Positions 33,054 through 47,265 are shown, numbered from the stretch's first letter. The stretch: DNA of 64,000 nucleotides from Conus ventricosus (GCA_018398815.1 CM031620.1:68564516-68628515); one strand, 5' to 3'. Program-made: numbers and translations. The notes: a model not told the origin generated them from the sequence alone.

Positions 33054-33055
<2 letters not shown>

Positions 33056-33372
33056 ACAATACCATTTAATGAACAGACATACCACATGAGGAAAAAAGCG
33101 CGCACGCTCACACGCACGCACACATTCACGCACACACATGCACAATCATATGATGCACACCATTGTCTAAAATCACTGACTATGGACAGATGTTTACAGA
33201 CAAACACTCGGTATGCCAACAAAACCAAGAGACCACTACCTACCAGCCAGCTTAGAAAATCCTCTGGCACATCAGTCTGTCAATTCACTTACCTATGAGG
33301 TAACATTCATGTGTTATTCAGATCCCCTTTAAAAAAAAAAATTTTCTTCTGTTCTTAGCTGCCCCATCTTCA

Positions 33373-33650
<278 letters not shown>

Positions 33651-33653
<3 letters not shown>

Positions 33654-34165
33654 AAAATAAAAACAACAAGAACAGGTTAGCCAGTTCATGTACTTCGTCA
33701 TCCAATTCACAACTCACATTCATGGACACAAGTCTTTGAAAGCAGTACAGAAAAATATATTAGCTGATGCAAAAAGTATTTCTTTTAAAAATAAGAAACA
33801 AATCATTACAATGGAAAGCAATTTAAGCAGCAAAGGAATTAGTTGTAAGCCCTCATCACATTTGTTCACTAACCAAAATATGTCTTTATTTAGCACATTT
33901 CCATGATCAATGATAAATTAAAAAGCAAAGACCCCAGTAAACTGAGTCAAAGACTGGAATGCAAGTGAAATCAAACAAAACAGAAACAGAACAAAAATGA
34001 CAACTTGATTGAATACCTCCACCTGCCTTTCCTCCACGCCTGCATTATATAACTACATTCGTTTGTGATGGCATGATTCTGATTAAGTGATTTTACTGTC
34101 TTTCTAGAGTCACTGGTGAAATAGGTAAAAGTCTGAACATGGGGCAAGTCATGTTCCACAGTCAG
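33651..34165. other. Non-coding stretch
   Basis: No gene or repeat recognised between the CA block and the 43-bp array. Confidence 0.5.
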
Positions 34166-36475
34166 GGCGACACAATTTACATGACATCAATGTTCTATCA
34201 CACACCATGATGACACAATTTACATGACATCAATGTTCTGTCACACACCATGATGACACAATTTACATGACATCAATGTTCTGTCACACACAATGATGAC
34301 ACAATTTACATGACATCAATGCTCTATCACACACCATGATGACACAATTTACATGACATCAATGCTCTATCACACACCATGATGACACAATTTACATGAC
34401 ATCAATGTTCTGTCACACATCATGATGACACAATTTACATGACATCAATGTTCTATCACACACCATGATGACACAATTTACATGACATCAATGTTCTGTC
34501 ACACACCATGATGACACAATTTACATGACATCAATGTTCTGTCACACACAATGATGACACAATTTACATGACATCAATGCTCTATCACACACCATGATGA
34601 CACAATTTACATGACATCAATGCTCTATCACACACCATGATGACACAATTTACATGACATCAATGTTCTGTCACACATCATGATGACACAATTTACATGA
34701 CATCAATGCTCTATCACACACCATGATGACACAATTTACATGACATCAATGCTCTATCACACACCATGATGACACAATTTACATGACATCAATGCTCTAT
34801 CACACCATGATGACACAATTACATGACATCAATGCTCTATCACACACCATGATGACACAATTTACATGACATCATACTCTATCACACACCATGATGACAC
34901 AATTTACATGACATCAATGCTCTATCACACACCATGATGACACAATTTACATGACATCAATGTTCTATCACACACCATGATGACACAATTTACATGACAT
35001 CAATGTTCTGTCACACACCATGATGACACAATTTACATGACATCAATGTTCTATCACACACCATGATGACACAATTTACATGACATCAATGTTCTGTCAC
35101 ACACCATGATGACACAATTTACATGACATCAATGTTCTATCACACATCATGATGACACAAATTACATGACACCAATGCTCTATCACACATCATGATGACA
35201 TGATTTACATGACATCAATGTTCTGTCACACATCATGATGACACAATTTACATGACACCAATGTTCAATCACACATCATGACACGATTTACATGACATCA
35301 ATGTTCTATCACACATCATGATGACACAATTTACATGACACCAATGTTCTGTCACACATCATGATGACACAATTTACATGACAACCAATGTTCTGTCACA
35401 CATCATGATGACACAATTTACATGACACCAATGTTCTATCACACATCATGATGACACAATTTACATGACACCAATGTTCTGTCACACATCATGATGACAC
35501 AATTTACATGACACCAATGTTCTGTCACACATCATGATGACACAATTTACATGACACCAATGTTCTATCACACATCAGGACGACATAATTTACATAACAC
35601 CAATGTTCTGTCACACTTCATGACACAATTTACATGATGCCAATGTTCTATCACACATCAGGACGACATAATTTACATAACACCAATGTTCTGTCACACT
35701 TCATGACACAATTTACATGATGCCAATTTTCTATCACGCATCATGATGACACAATTTACATGACACCAATGTTCTGTCACACTTCATGACACAATTTACA
35801 TGACAGCAATGTTCTATCACACATCATGACAATTTACATTACACCATATGTTCTATCACACATCATCATGACACAGTTTACATAACACCAATGTCACACA
35901 TCATGACACAATTACATGACCAGTGTTCTATCACACATCATGACACAATTACACAACACCAATGTTCTATCACACATCATGACACAATTTACATTACACC
36001 AATGTTCTATCACACATCATGATGAAAACGGTTTACATAACACCAATCTCACACATCATGACACAATTTACATGAGACCAGTGTTCTATCACACATCATG
36101 ATGACACAATTTACATGACACCAATAACCAGTGTTCTGTCACACATCATGACACAATTTACATAACACCAATGTTCTGTCACAGATCATGAATGACACAA
36201 TTTACATGACACCAATAACCAGTTTTCTGTCACACATCATGACACAATTTACATAACACCAATGTTCTGTCACACATCATGATGACACAGTTTACATGAC
36301 ACCAATGTTTTTTTTTCTATCACACATGATGACACAATTTACATCACACCCAATGTTCTGTCACACATCAGGACAATTTACATGACACCAATGTTCTATC
36401 ACACATGATGATGATCATGATGACACAATTTACATGACACCAATGTTCTATCCCACATGATGATGATCATATGAC
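34166..36475. repeat. 43-bp minisatellite, about 53 units
   Basis: The unit reads 'atgatgacacaatttacatg', 'acatcaatgttctgtcacac', 'acc'. Up to about 35150 units are nearly identical and use acatcaatg. Beyond that the variant acaccaatg with cacatcatg takes over, and units become shorter and irregular, with deletions of a whole gatgac block. The array thus has a homogeneous left half and a decayed right half. Confidence 0.95.
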
Positions 36476-36539
36476 ACAGGGCAGGTGCTGGGGCCAGTCC
36501 TCTGTTGCACATTTACCAGGCACAACATGTGATGAGGCC

Positions 36540-36852
36540 AAAGTCAGAGGTCAAAGCCGTCACAACGCAGTCGGCCTTATAGAGTGTTATTCAGTGTAGA
36601 GCCCATTGCAGTGGAGGTGAAGGTTCAAAGCCAAGTCACAACGCAGTCGGCCTTACAGAATGTTATTCAGTGTAGAGACATTGCAGTGGAGGTGAAGGTT
36701 CAAAGCCAAGTCACACGCAGTCGGCCTTACAGAGTGTTATTCAGTGTAGAGACATTGCAGTGGAGGTGAAGGTTCAAAGCCAAGTCACAACCAGTCGGCC
36801 TTATAGAGTGTTATTCAGTGTAGAGACATTGCAGTGGAGGTGAAGCTTCAGG
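36540..36852. repeat. 75-bp tandem repeat, about four units
   Basis: The unit contains 'cacaacgcagtcggccttac', 'agagtgttattcagtgtaga' and 'cattgcagtggaggtgaagg'. It starts immediately after the 43-bp array and is unrelated to the 75-bp satellite at 6.5 kb. Confidence 0.92.
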
Positions 36853-37043
36853 CAGCTCTTCTCCATGTTGGGGTTTTTATCGAACACGAAGAATGGGTAC
36901 CCCCCTCTCCCTTCCCCCTCTCAAACTTGCTGCTACCTCTGACCACTTTCCCATTCCCCCTAAAAAAAAAAAAATAAATAAATAAAATAAAAACAAACAA
37001 AAGCCTAAATAAACAACTCGGCAATATTTTCCACTGCATATAG

Positions 37044-37047
<4 letters not shown>

Positions 37048-37080
<33 letters not shown>

Positions 37081-37204
37081 GATTTTCCACATGTGCTTGA
37101 AAGGAAGAATATCCCTCAAATATTGTTAGTGATATTATGGTTACCAGCTAAAAATCATGATGTAAAATAACAGCAACTTAATTTGGTATTTCAGACAGGG
37201 CAGA

Positions 37205-37238
<34 letters not shown>

Positions 37239-37240
37239 AG
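37048..37240. repeat. Poly-T and poly-G runs
   Basis: A T run at 37048-37077 and a G run at about 37208-37237, followed by further G-rich sequence to 37262. The G run is the likely cause of the assembly break. Confidence 0.95.
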
Positions 37241-37254
37241 GGCAGGGTTAGGAG

Positions 37255-37510
37255 GGGGGGGGAAAGACTAACAACAAATAACTCCAAAATGGAGTTAGAA
37301 TCTGATAAACATCATCAGAGTCTGCAGGAGACAATGTAATTTTTTTCCTCCAACATCTCAAGAGCATTTTGAATGTTCATAGCACCGTTATATGTGAAGC
37401 GTTTCAGCGGTTACCTGCCCTCCCCTTCAACCAGAAATCTTTCAAGCATTGGATCTGTAAAGGGAGAGAAATCTCAACTGGGAAGTAATGTCTTAATAAA
37501 TCACCATTTG

Positions 37511-37542
<32 letters not shown>

Positions 37543-38000
37543 CAACAACAACAACAACAACAACAAGCCTAAAGAATGGAATATGCACCATAATTTTCAT
37601 GTCCTTTTATTATACAATTTAATTACTGAATGGTAAAATTGAAAAGAAATAAATACACACCCTGCTGGATATTTTGGAACAACATAATAAACAAGAAGTA
37701 GGCAACTCCCCACACTCATCCCAAAACATTATTGCACCCCAGTTGCATCTCCCCCCCCTCCCTCCCCTCCCAATCCACCCCATCCCTCTACCCCCATATA
37801 AAAAGCATGCTGCAAGCTTTGTCAAAATTTCAACTATGTACATGTATCACAACATTTCTGGGGGAAAAAAAGGAACAACAGAATTTGAGATCAAAGGAAA
37901 ATATGAATACAAAACACTGCCAAAACCACAGAGATGAATATGCACTGTATATAATAACAGTATTTCTTGACACCTTCATACCCACCCACCCACCCCTACT
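37255..38000. repeat. Left copy of gap-flanking duplication
   Basis: About 740 bp ending at the gap that matches 39030-39775 nearly throughout, including the T-rich motif, a (CA)n-(CAA)n tract at 37516-37565 and a C-rich stretch at 37747-37790. Differences are mostly in the lengths of simple repeats. Confidence 0.93.
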
Positions 38001-39000
38001 NNNNNNNNNNNNNNNNNNNNNNNNNNNNNNNNNNNNNNNNNNNNNNNNNNNNNNNNNNNNNNNNNNNNNNNNNNNNNNNNNNNNNNNNNNNNNNNNNNNN
38101 NNNNNNNNNNNNNNNNNNNNNNNNNNNNNNNNNNNNNNNNNNNNNNNNNNNNNNNNNNNNNNNNNNNNNNNNNNNNNNNNNNNNNNNNNNNNNNNNNNNN
38201 NNNNNNNNNNNNNNNNNNNNNNNNNNNNNNNNNNNNNNNNNNNNNNNNNNNNNNNNNNNNNNNNNNNNNNNNNNNNNNNNNNNNNNNNNNNNNNNNNNNN
38301 NNNNNNNNNNNNNNNNNNNNNNNNNNNNNNNNNNNNNNNNNNNNNNNNNNNNNNNNNNNNNNNNNNNNNNNNNNNNNNNNNNNNNNNNNNNNNNNNNNNN
38401 NNNNNNNNNNNNNNNNNNNNNNNNNNNNNNNNNNNNNNNNNNNNNNNNNNNNNNNNNNNNNNNNNNNNNNNNNNNNNNNNNNNNNNNNNNNNNNNNNNNN
38501 NNNNNNNNNNNNNNNNNNNNNNNNNNNNNNNNNNNNNNNNNNNNNNNNNNNNNNNNNNNNNNNNNNNNNNNNNNNNNNNNNNNNNNNNNNNNNNNNNNNN
38601 NNNNNNNNNNNNNNNNNNNNNNNNNNNNNNNNNNNNNNNNNNNNNNNNNNNNNNNNNNNNNNNNNNNNNNNNNNNNNNNNNNNNNNNNNNNNNNNNNNNN
38701 NNNNNNNNNNNNNNNNNNNNNNNNNNNNNNNNNNNNNNNNNNNNNNNNNNNNNNNNNNNNNNNNNNNNNNNNNNNNNNNNNNNNNNNNNNNNNNNNNNNN
38801 NNNNNNNNNNNNNNNNNNNNNNNNNNNNNNNNNNNNNNNNNNNNNNNNNNNNNNNNNNNNNNNNNNNNNNNNNNNNNNNNNNNNNNNNNNNNNNNNNNNN
38901 NNNNNNNNNNNNNNNNNNNNNNNNNNNNNNNNNNNNNNNNNNNNNNNNNNNNNNNNNNNNNNNNNNNNNNNNNNNNNNNNNNNNNNNNNNNNNNNNNNNN
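38001..39000. other. Assembly gap of exactly 1000 N
   Basis: A round-number run of N, so a placeholder rather than a measured distance. Open frames running through it are meaningless. Confidence 1.
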
Positions 39001-39290
39001 GGGGGGGGGGGGGGGGGGGGGGGGGGGTGGGGGGGGGGGGAGGGTTGGGGTTTCTCCAAATGGAGTTAGATCTGATAAACATTATCAGAGTCTGCAGGAG
39101 ACAATGTAATTTTTTTCCTCCAACATCTCAAGAGCATTTTGAATGTTCATAGCACCGTTATATTGTGAAGCGTTTCAGCAGTTACCTGCCCTCCCCTTCA
39201 ACCAGAAATCTTCAAGCATAAAGGGAGAGAAATCTCAACTGGGAAGTAAATGTCTTAATAAACATCACCATTTGAAACACACACACACAC

Positions 39291-39333
<43 letters not shown>

Positions 39334-39775
39334 GCCTAAAGAATGGAATATGTCACCATAATTTTCATTGTCCTTTTATTATACAATTTAATTACTGAAT
39401 GGTAAAATTGAAAAGAAATAAATACACACCCTGCTGGATATTTTGGAACAACATAATAAACAAGAAGTAGGAAACTCCCACACTCATCCCAAAACATTAT
39501 TGCACCCCAGTTGCATCTCCCTCTCCCCTCCCTCCCTCCCAATCCACCCCATCCCTCTACCCCCATATAATACGCATGCTGCAAGCTTTGTCAAAATTTC
39601 AACTATGTACATGTATCACAACATTTCTGGGGGAAAAAAAGGAACAACAGAATTTGAGATCAAGGGAAAATATGAATACATATATACACTGCCTAAAACA
39701 CCACAGAGAATGATTATTTGCACTGTAATATAATAACAGTCATCTTCTTTGACACCTTCGTTCCCATCCCCCACC
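39001..39775. repeat. Right copy of gap-flanking duplication
   Basis: Begins with a poly-G run matching the one at 37208 and repeats the whole of 37255-37995 in the same orientation, with a longer (CAA)n (39293-39331). It most likely represents the same locus assembled twice. Confidence 0.93.
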
Positions 39776-40049
39776 CACCCCCTCCTCCTATTCCATCTGC
39801 TTCTGCAAATACATTTTACTTTCCTTATAAGTTTTATTATTTATCCATTTCTTTATTTTGCTGTCTGATCTCCATACCCCCTGAGAGGCCTCACTGATCC
39901 AGTGATACCCAGCCACACACAGGGTCATTCTGTCACAGTGCCAGCATCGGCAGCTGACAAGGAGCAGTTAGAGGCAGGCTGCCATGTGGAAACCCTCAAA
40001 AAGGAACAGTGTACTGCTGCTCTGTCATTTTTGTGATTTGGGGGGAGGG

Positions 40050-43000
40050 AGGGGTTGTCATTTTCTGTGCCATCTCGGCTGCATTACCCCCATACCCTTC
40101 ATTCCTGCTGCCCACCCTGGCTTTGTCCCACACTGGCAACCCACAAGAAGCCGTCAACATCAGGTCGTCATGAGTCAGCCCACTAGAGGAGACGCTGCAC
40201 TGCTGCCGAGTCACTTCTACAGTGTTCCATGGTGCCTGTCCTGATCCAACATACACAGGACAGCCACCAACATACACAGGACAGCAGCCACCAACATACA
40301 CAGGACACCAACATACACAGGACAGCACCAACATACACAGGACACCAACATACACAGGACAGCCACCAACATACACAGGACACCAGCCACCAACATACAC
40401 AGGACACCAGCCACCAACATACACAGGATGCCACAGCCACCAACATACACAGGACAGCCACCAACATACACAGGACAGCCACCAACATACACAGGACAGC
40501 CACCAACATACACAGGACACCAGCCACCAACATACACAGGACAGCCACCAACATACACAGGACAGCAGCCACCAACATACACAGGACAGCCACCAACATA
40601 CACAGGACACCAGCCACCAACATACACAGGACAGCCACCAACATACACAGGACAGCCACCAACATACACAGGACACCAACATACACAGGACAGCCACCAA
40701 CATACACAGGACACCAACTAACACAGGACAGCCACCAACATACACAGGACAGCCACCAACATACACAGGACACCAGCCACCAACATACACAGGACACCAG
40801 CCACCAACATACACAGGACACCAGCCACCAACATACACAGGACAGCCACCAACATACACAGGACAGCCACCAACATACACAGGACACCAACATACACAGG
40901 ACACCAGCCACCAACATACACAGGACAGCCACCAACATACACAGGACACCAGCCACCAACATACACAGGACAGCCACCAACATACACAGGACACCAACAT
41001 ACACAGGACAGCCACCAACATACACAGGACACCTGCCACCAACATACACAGGACAGCCACCAACATACACAGGACACCTGCCACCAACATACACAGGACA
41101 CCTGCCACCAACATACACAGGACACCAGCCACCAACATACACAGGACACCAGCCACCAACATACACAGGACACCAGCCACCAACATACACAGGACAGCCA
41201 CCAACATAAACAGGACACCTGCCACCAACATACACAGGACACCAGCCACCAACATACACAGGACACCAGCCACCAACATACACAGGACACCAGCCACCAA
41301 CATACACAAGGACACCTGCCACCAACATACACAGGACACCAGCCACCAACATACACAGGACACCAACATACACAGGACACCTGCCACCAACATACACAGG
41401 ACACCAGCCACCAACATACACAGGACAGCCACCAACATACACAGGACACCAACATACACAGGACACCAGCCACCAACATACACAGGACACCAGCCACCAA
41501 CATACACAGGACAGCCACCAACATACACAGGACAGCCACCAACATACACAGGACACCAGCCACCAACATACACAGGACACCAGCCACCAACATACACAGG
41601 ACAGCCACCAACATACACAGGACAGCCACCAACATACACAGGACACCAACATACACAGGACACCTGCCACAACATACACAGGACACCAGCCACCAACATA
41701 CACAGGACAGCCACCAACATACACAGGACAGCCACCAACATACACAGGACACCAGCCACCAACATACACAGGACAGCCACCAACATACACAGGACAGCCA
41801 CCAACATACACAGGACAGCAGCCACCAACATACACAGGACACCTGCCACCAACATACACAGGACACCAGCCACCAACATACACAGGACAGCCACCAACAT
41901 ACACAGGACAGCCACCAACATACACAGGACACCAGCCACCAACATACACAGGACACCTGCCACCAACATACACAGGACAGCCACCAACATACACAGGACA
42001 CCAGCCACCAACATACACAGGACAGCCACCAACATACACAGGACAGCCACCAACATACACAGGACACCAACATACACAGGACAGCCACCAACATACACAG
42101 GACACCAACATACACAGGACACCAGCCACCAACATACACAGGACACCAGCCACCAACATACACAGGACACCAGCCACCAACATACACAGGACAGCCACCA
42201 ACATACACAGGACACCAACATACACAGGACACCAGCCACCAACATACACAGGACAGCCACCAACATACACAGGACACCAGCCACCAACATACACAGGACA
42301 CCAACATACACAGGACACCAGCCACCAACATACACAGGACACCAACATACACAGGACACCTGCCACCAACATACACAGGACACCAACATACACAGGACAG
42401 CCACCAACATACACAGGACAGCCACCAACATACACAGGACAGCCACCAACATACACAGGACACCTGCCACCAACATACACAGGACAGCCACCAACATACA
42501 CAGGACAGCCACCAACATACACAGGACAGCCACCAACATACACAGGACACCAGCCACCAACATATACAGGATGCCACAGCTACCAACATACACAGGACAC
42601 CTGCCACCAACATACACAGGACACCTGCCACCAACATACACAGGACACCAGCCACCAACATACACAGGACAGCCACCAACATACACAGGACACCAACATA
42701 CACAGGACAGCCACCAACATACACAGGACACCAACATACACAGGACAGCCACCAACATACACAGGACACCAACATACACAGGACAGCCACCAACATACAC
42801 AGGACACCAACATACACAGGACAGCCACCAACATACACAGGACAGCCACCAACATACACAGGACACCAACATACACAGGACAGCCACCAACATACACAGG
42901 ACACCAGGCACCAACATACACAGGACACCAGCGACAAAGCCCCAAAACTGACAACAATGACCAGTTAATGGAGGAACCACAGGAGTAAGTGTCTAGGCAT

Positions 43001-43478
43001 CAACCTGTCTGTCCAACGACTGTCCCTTTGAATGTTCTGATTGTGATGACTTCCACACACGCTCACCATGGGTATGGGCATGGAGAGGGAATAAAAGACG
43101 CGGTCACCAGTGAATCGAAGCATTAAGCCCACAGATTTGATATTTTTTTCTCAAGTGATATAATGATCAATGAGGATGGGATCATAGAGATGATGTTATG
43201 AAGTTTCATTCCAGTCAAAGACATCAACAAGGCTGTATTCTACACCTTTTATAACATATCCAGCATCAAACAGGCCTGACAGATACAGACACTAGCAGTG
43301 CTCGTCATGAAATTTGAGCAAACGGTTACTCATCCATCATGTGGATGAAACTCGACTGTGTGCTTTCAGTCTTCTCTATTGAACACACCCATCCCTGGGT
43401 GTGATCCAACAGGGCTAAAAAATTCCACAGCCCCGGTTGTAACTGAAAAATACTACCAAACAATTGATCTGAGGGGTA
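40050..43478 (-). mobile_element. SINE-like carrier element, minisatellite-expanded copy
   Basis: The left flank (40057-40235: 'ttctgtgccatctc', 'ggagacgctgcactgctgcc', 'gagtcacttc') matches 10390-10600. The right flank (42945-43478: 'ctgacaacaatgaccagtta', 'gatgatgttatgaagtttca', 'aaacaattgatctgaggggt') matches 11190-11670. The tRNA-like head seen in the other copy is missing beyond about 43478. The copy is thus the same family, 5'-truncated on its own strand, with a 2.7-kb minisatellite in the middle. Confidence 0.7.
40238..42930. repeat. 17/21/24-bp minisatellite, about 125 units
   Basis: All units share caacatacacaggaca and differ in the joint: c (17 bp), gccac (21 bp), or ccagccac, cctgccac and gcagccac (24 bp). 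No unit carries a stop codon in any of the six frames, so frames of 786 to 994 codons open on both strands (for example Cys/Leu/Val-rich on minus and Thr/His-rich on plus). I regard these as by-products. Long identical blocks show recent expansion. Confidence 0.96.
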
Positions 43479-44272
43479 AACAAAAGTATGAATACCCAGA
43501 AAAAATAAAACTACACACAACAGTGCACTATGGTGACTATTTTCCATACAGACAGCAACCTGTCTTTGACACACAGAAACTGTTATGAAGACATATCACA
43601 CAATTTGGAGCAGCACAAAAAAAATGCAAGTGTTGATTATTAATCTATGTGTTACTGTAAGTTATAATGCCAACACCTTTCGCCCCTTATAAAAGTGCAC
43701 TTTTTCAGTTTTTAATACCAAACACAGTTACTCTGAACAACAACAGATTGCCCACAAATGTGTCCAGAAGTGCAGATGTGTGCATGTGCTGCATGCATGG
43801 GCATCTCAGCACACTCACTTGCATGTACCCTCTCTCTCTCTCTCTCATGGCATATATAAACTATATAACACATTTGCAACTTTATTGTAAATCATGAGAA
43901 CACTTTTTGTAGCCACATTAAGAAAAAAAGAAAGAAATGAAATGCCAGGTGGAGGGCAACTCTTTGTTGTGGGGAAAAAGGAGCGAACACACACACACGC
44001 AAACACATACCACACACACAAAACCACAACCCACAATGTCTTGTCGACAAATTCTAAAATGATAAACTGAACAATAACATCACAATGTTTCCATGGACTG
44101 TATGTAATAAATAGATTTTCAAACATTCAGGTGTATGTCAACCTCCGCTAGCTCCAATCAGTTACACCTGCAATAACAGTCACCATGTTCCTCTTAATCT
44201 TATGTTACAAGTCATATTCTTTTCCAACACATAAACACACATACAAACACATACACATACCCTCATACACAC

Positions 44273-44309
<37 letters not shown>

Positions 44310-44390
44310 ACACACACACACACACACAACAGCAACACCAAATGGGTATATCATATGTACAAAAACAAACCCCATTTTATGTACATACTG
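43479..44390. other. Non-coding stretch with CA and CT tracts
   Basis: A CT run at about 43830-43845 and CA runs at 43988-44027 and 44272-44329. No gene recognised. Confidence 0.6.
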
Positions 44391-44975
44391 GTGTCACCAG
44401 AAAGGGTGATGGTTGTACGAGAAAGTTTAAAACAATGTTGCAACATCAACCAACCCAGAAGAAGACATCTGCTCTACTGCATGCTCACACTGATTCAGTC
44501 ACCAGAATGGAGGGGTTTGCATGACAAAGCGCACAGAAATCACCTCAGGGCTGACAACTACTAACTGCTCACACACTGGCGTGGTCACCAGAACTGGAGA
44601 TAGCAGAGTTGCTAAGAAAGCGCAAAGAAGTCAACCACAAACCATACTGTGTAATTTGTACGCTTACTCAAGAACATGACATGGCGGAGTTCATCGGAAA
44701 ACACAATGAAATCAGCAAAAATGTTACTGTCATTTGTAAACTCACGTGTACACAACAGATGGCAGAATTCATCAGAAAGCACACAAGAATCAACAACAAA
44801 CCATACTGTCATTTGAACGCTCACACATCAAAAAGCACCAAGAAATCAACGACCAACTGTCCTGTAGTTTGTATGCTCACACCAGAAGAACCGAGATGGC
44901 AGAGTTCATGAGAAAGTGCACAGAAATCAATCACCAACAGCAAGTCAGTTGTTCTATGCTCGTACCAGCATGTCA
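44391..44975. repeat. Degenerate tandem repeat, ~85-90-bp unit
   Basis: About six diverged units, each with 'caccagaa', 'atggcagagttcatcagaaa', 'gcacacagaaatcaaccacc' and 'actgtcatttgtacgctcac'. Strong divergence suggests an old array. Confidence 0.75.
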
Positions 44976-45354
44976 TCAGAAAGGTCATTTTCTGTGCTGT
45001 TTCATGTCATTAAAACAGCAAAGAAAACAAAGCACACATAAACCGTATATTCAGCTCTTATCCACTCAATCAGAAAGGTCATTTTCTATGCTGTTTCATC
45101 GTCATTAAAACAGCAAAGAAAACAAAGCACACATAAACCGTATAGTCAGCTCTTATCCACTCAATCAGAAAGGTCATTTTCTATGCTGTTTCATCGTCAT
45201 TAAAACAGCAAAGAAAACAAAGCACACATAAACCGTATATCAGCTCTTATCCACTCAATCAGAAAGGTCATTTTCTATGCTGTTTCATCGTCATTAAAAC
45301 AGCAAAGAAAACAAAGCACACATAAACCGTATATTCAGCTCTTATCCACTCAAA
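44976..45354. repeat. ~95-bp tandem repeat, four units
   Basis: Near-identical units 'aaggtcattttctatgctgt', 'ttcatcgtcattaaaacagc', 'aaagaaaacaaagcacacat', 'aaaccgtatattcagctctt', 'atccactcaatcag'. It begins at the end of the preceding old array. Confidence 0.95.
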
Positions 45355-45394
45355 GCTGGTAACACAACATTTCACACAGAATAAACACCACAAG

Positions 45395-45449
45395 ATAAGA
45401 TAATGTTGCTTATAGCCCAGCCGACCGCAAAGGGCCACATCAGGGCTGT
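45395..45449 (-). mobile_element. Ultra-short retroposon, copy 3 (55 bp)
   Basis: A 55-bp insert between perfect 15-bp direct repeats aataaacaccacaag (45380-45394 and 45450-45464). Over their common part it matches the copies at 2408 and 12357 except for one or two positions. It again lies in minus orientation with a TTATC-type tail. Confidence 0.9.
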
Positions 45450-45797
45450 AATAAACACCACAAGAAATCAACCAGCCATTTGGATTTTGATAAGACCGGC
45501 AGATATGGAAGCATTTTCCCTGTACCCCTCCTCCTTACGCAATAAAGTTGGATCGAGATTGTTACATTTCACCAACTACATTCTTTTATCATGTTTCTCT
45601 CTTTCTGTCTCTCACTAGCGTGTAGTAATTTTGCAGAAGTTCAGCATGATCTGGTGCTCATATGGCGAGGTGAATAAATACTGTATAACACAGAGTTCTC
45701 TTTAGATATTATGGTGCCACAATTTTCAGAAACTTTTGTGTGCAGCAGTTCTCTCAACACTTGTGGGCAGCACTTACATGCAGAATCTGCCGTGCAA

Positions 45798-46886
45798 TTA
45801 TGATTCTGTGTATACCAGTGCTGAACACATGATTCTGTGTATGCCAGTATAGAACACATGATTCTGTGTATGCCAGTACTGAACACATGATTCTGTGTAT
45901 GCCAGTACTGAACACATGATTCTGTGTATGCCAGTATAGAACACATGATTCTGTGTATGCCAGTATTGAACACATGATTCTGTGTATGCAGTACTGAACA
46001 CATGATTCTGTGTATGCCAGTATTGAACACATGATTCTGTGTATATACACTTATGCCAGTACTGAACACATGATTCTGTGCATGCCAGTACTGAACACAT
46101 GATTCTGTGTATGCCAGTATAGAACACATGATTCTGTGCATGCCAGTACTGAACACATGATTCTGTGTATGCCAGTATAGAACACATGATTCTGTGTATG
46201 CCAGTATAGAACACACGATTCTGTGTATGCCAGTACTGTACACATGATTCTGTATATGCCAGTATAGAACACATGATTCTGTGTATGCCAGTACTGAACA
46301 CATGATTCTGTGTATGCCAGTATAGAACACATGATTCTGTGTATGGCAGTATAGAACACATGATTCTGTGTATGCCAGTACTGTACACATGATTCTGTGT
46401 ATGCCAGTATAGAACACATGATTCTGTGTATGCCAGTATAGAACACATGATTCTGTGTATGCCAGTATAGAACACATGATTCTGTGTATGCCAGTACTGA
46501 ACACATGATTCTGTGTATGCCAGTATCGAACACATGATTCTGTGTATGCCAGTATAGAACACATGATTCTGTGTATGCCAGTACTGAACACATGATTCTG
46601 TGTATGGCAGTACTGAACACATGATTCTGTGTATGCCAGTACTGAACACATGATTCTGTGTATGGCAGTACTGAACACATGATTCTGTGTATGCCAGTAC
46701 TGAACACATGATTCTGTGTATGCCAGTATAGAACACATGATTCTGTGTATACCAGTACTGAACACATGATTCTGTGTATGCCAGTATAGAAACACATGAT
46801 TCTGTGTATGCCAGTATTGAACACATGATTCTGTGTATGCCAGTACTGAACACATGATTCTGTGTATGCCAGTATTGAACACATGC
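45798..46886. repeat. 29-bp minisatellite, about 37 units
   Basis: The unit reads 'gattctgtgtatgccagtac' then 'tgaacacat', with variants tatagaac, tattgaac and tatggcag. Since 29 is not a multiple of three, a minus-strand frame reads all three phases in turn and stays open for 495 codons (45641-47128). I treat this as chance, not a gene. Confidence 0.95.
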
Positions 46887-46974
46887 TGGAACAGTACTCT
46901 TTGTTCGCACATTTCTTTGCTGTAACTGCTAAATGCACTTGCACAGTCTAGGGTGTATGAACAGGTCTGGGAAT

Positions 46975-47058
46975 TGCTTGACAGGGAAAGTAGCTTGGTG
47001 TGATCTATACTGAGTTTGCTTGACAGGGAAAGTAGCTTGGTGTGATCTATACTGAGCG
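46975..47058. repeat. 43-bp tandem duplication
   Basis: Two copies of 'ttgcttgacagggaaagtag', 'cttggtgtgatctatactga'. Confidence 0.9.
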
Positions 47059-47265
47059 TTTCATATATGTGTGCTAGCTGACTGGTAGCATACACACTAT
47101 GGCTTGACATTATGTGTTCATGTCTCACTAGGGGTGCTGCAGTAAGTGTACTGGTTCATGGTTTATATTAAATTCAACAGACTGTTCATTGATGTCAAGG
47201 TTAGCCACTGATGTCTACGTAACAGGCTTTCTACTCATATTCATGACAAATATCACAATATATTC

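Noticed and set aside
34166..36475. CRISPR-like regular repeat
   Set aside because: Units are directly adjacent with no unique spacers, in an animal genome; it is a minisatellite.
37732..39109. Long frames across 37.7-39.1 kb
   Set aside because: They consist mostly of the 1000 N placeholder.
39996..42980. 994-codon minus-strand frame and several other very long frames over the array
   Set aside because: They come only from a minisatellite whose units lack stops in every frame; there is no unique coding sequence or domain.
45641..47128. 495-codon minus-strand frame with QYWHTQNHVFSTGIHRIMCS-type repeats
   Set aside because: A 29-bp minisatellite read through all three phases; ends fall in ordinary flanking DNA without homology.
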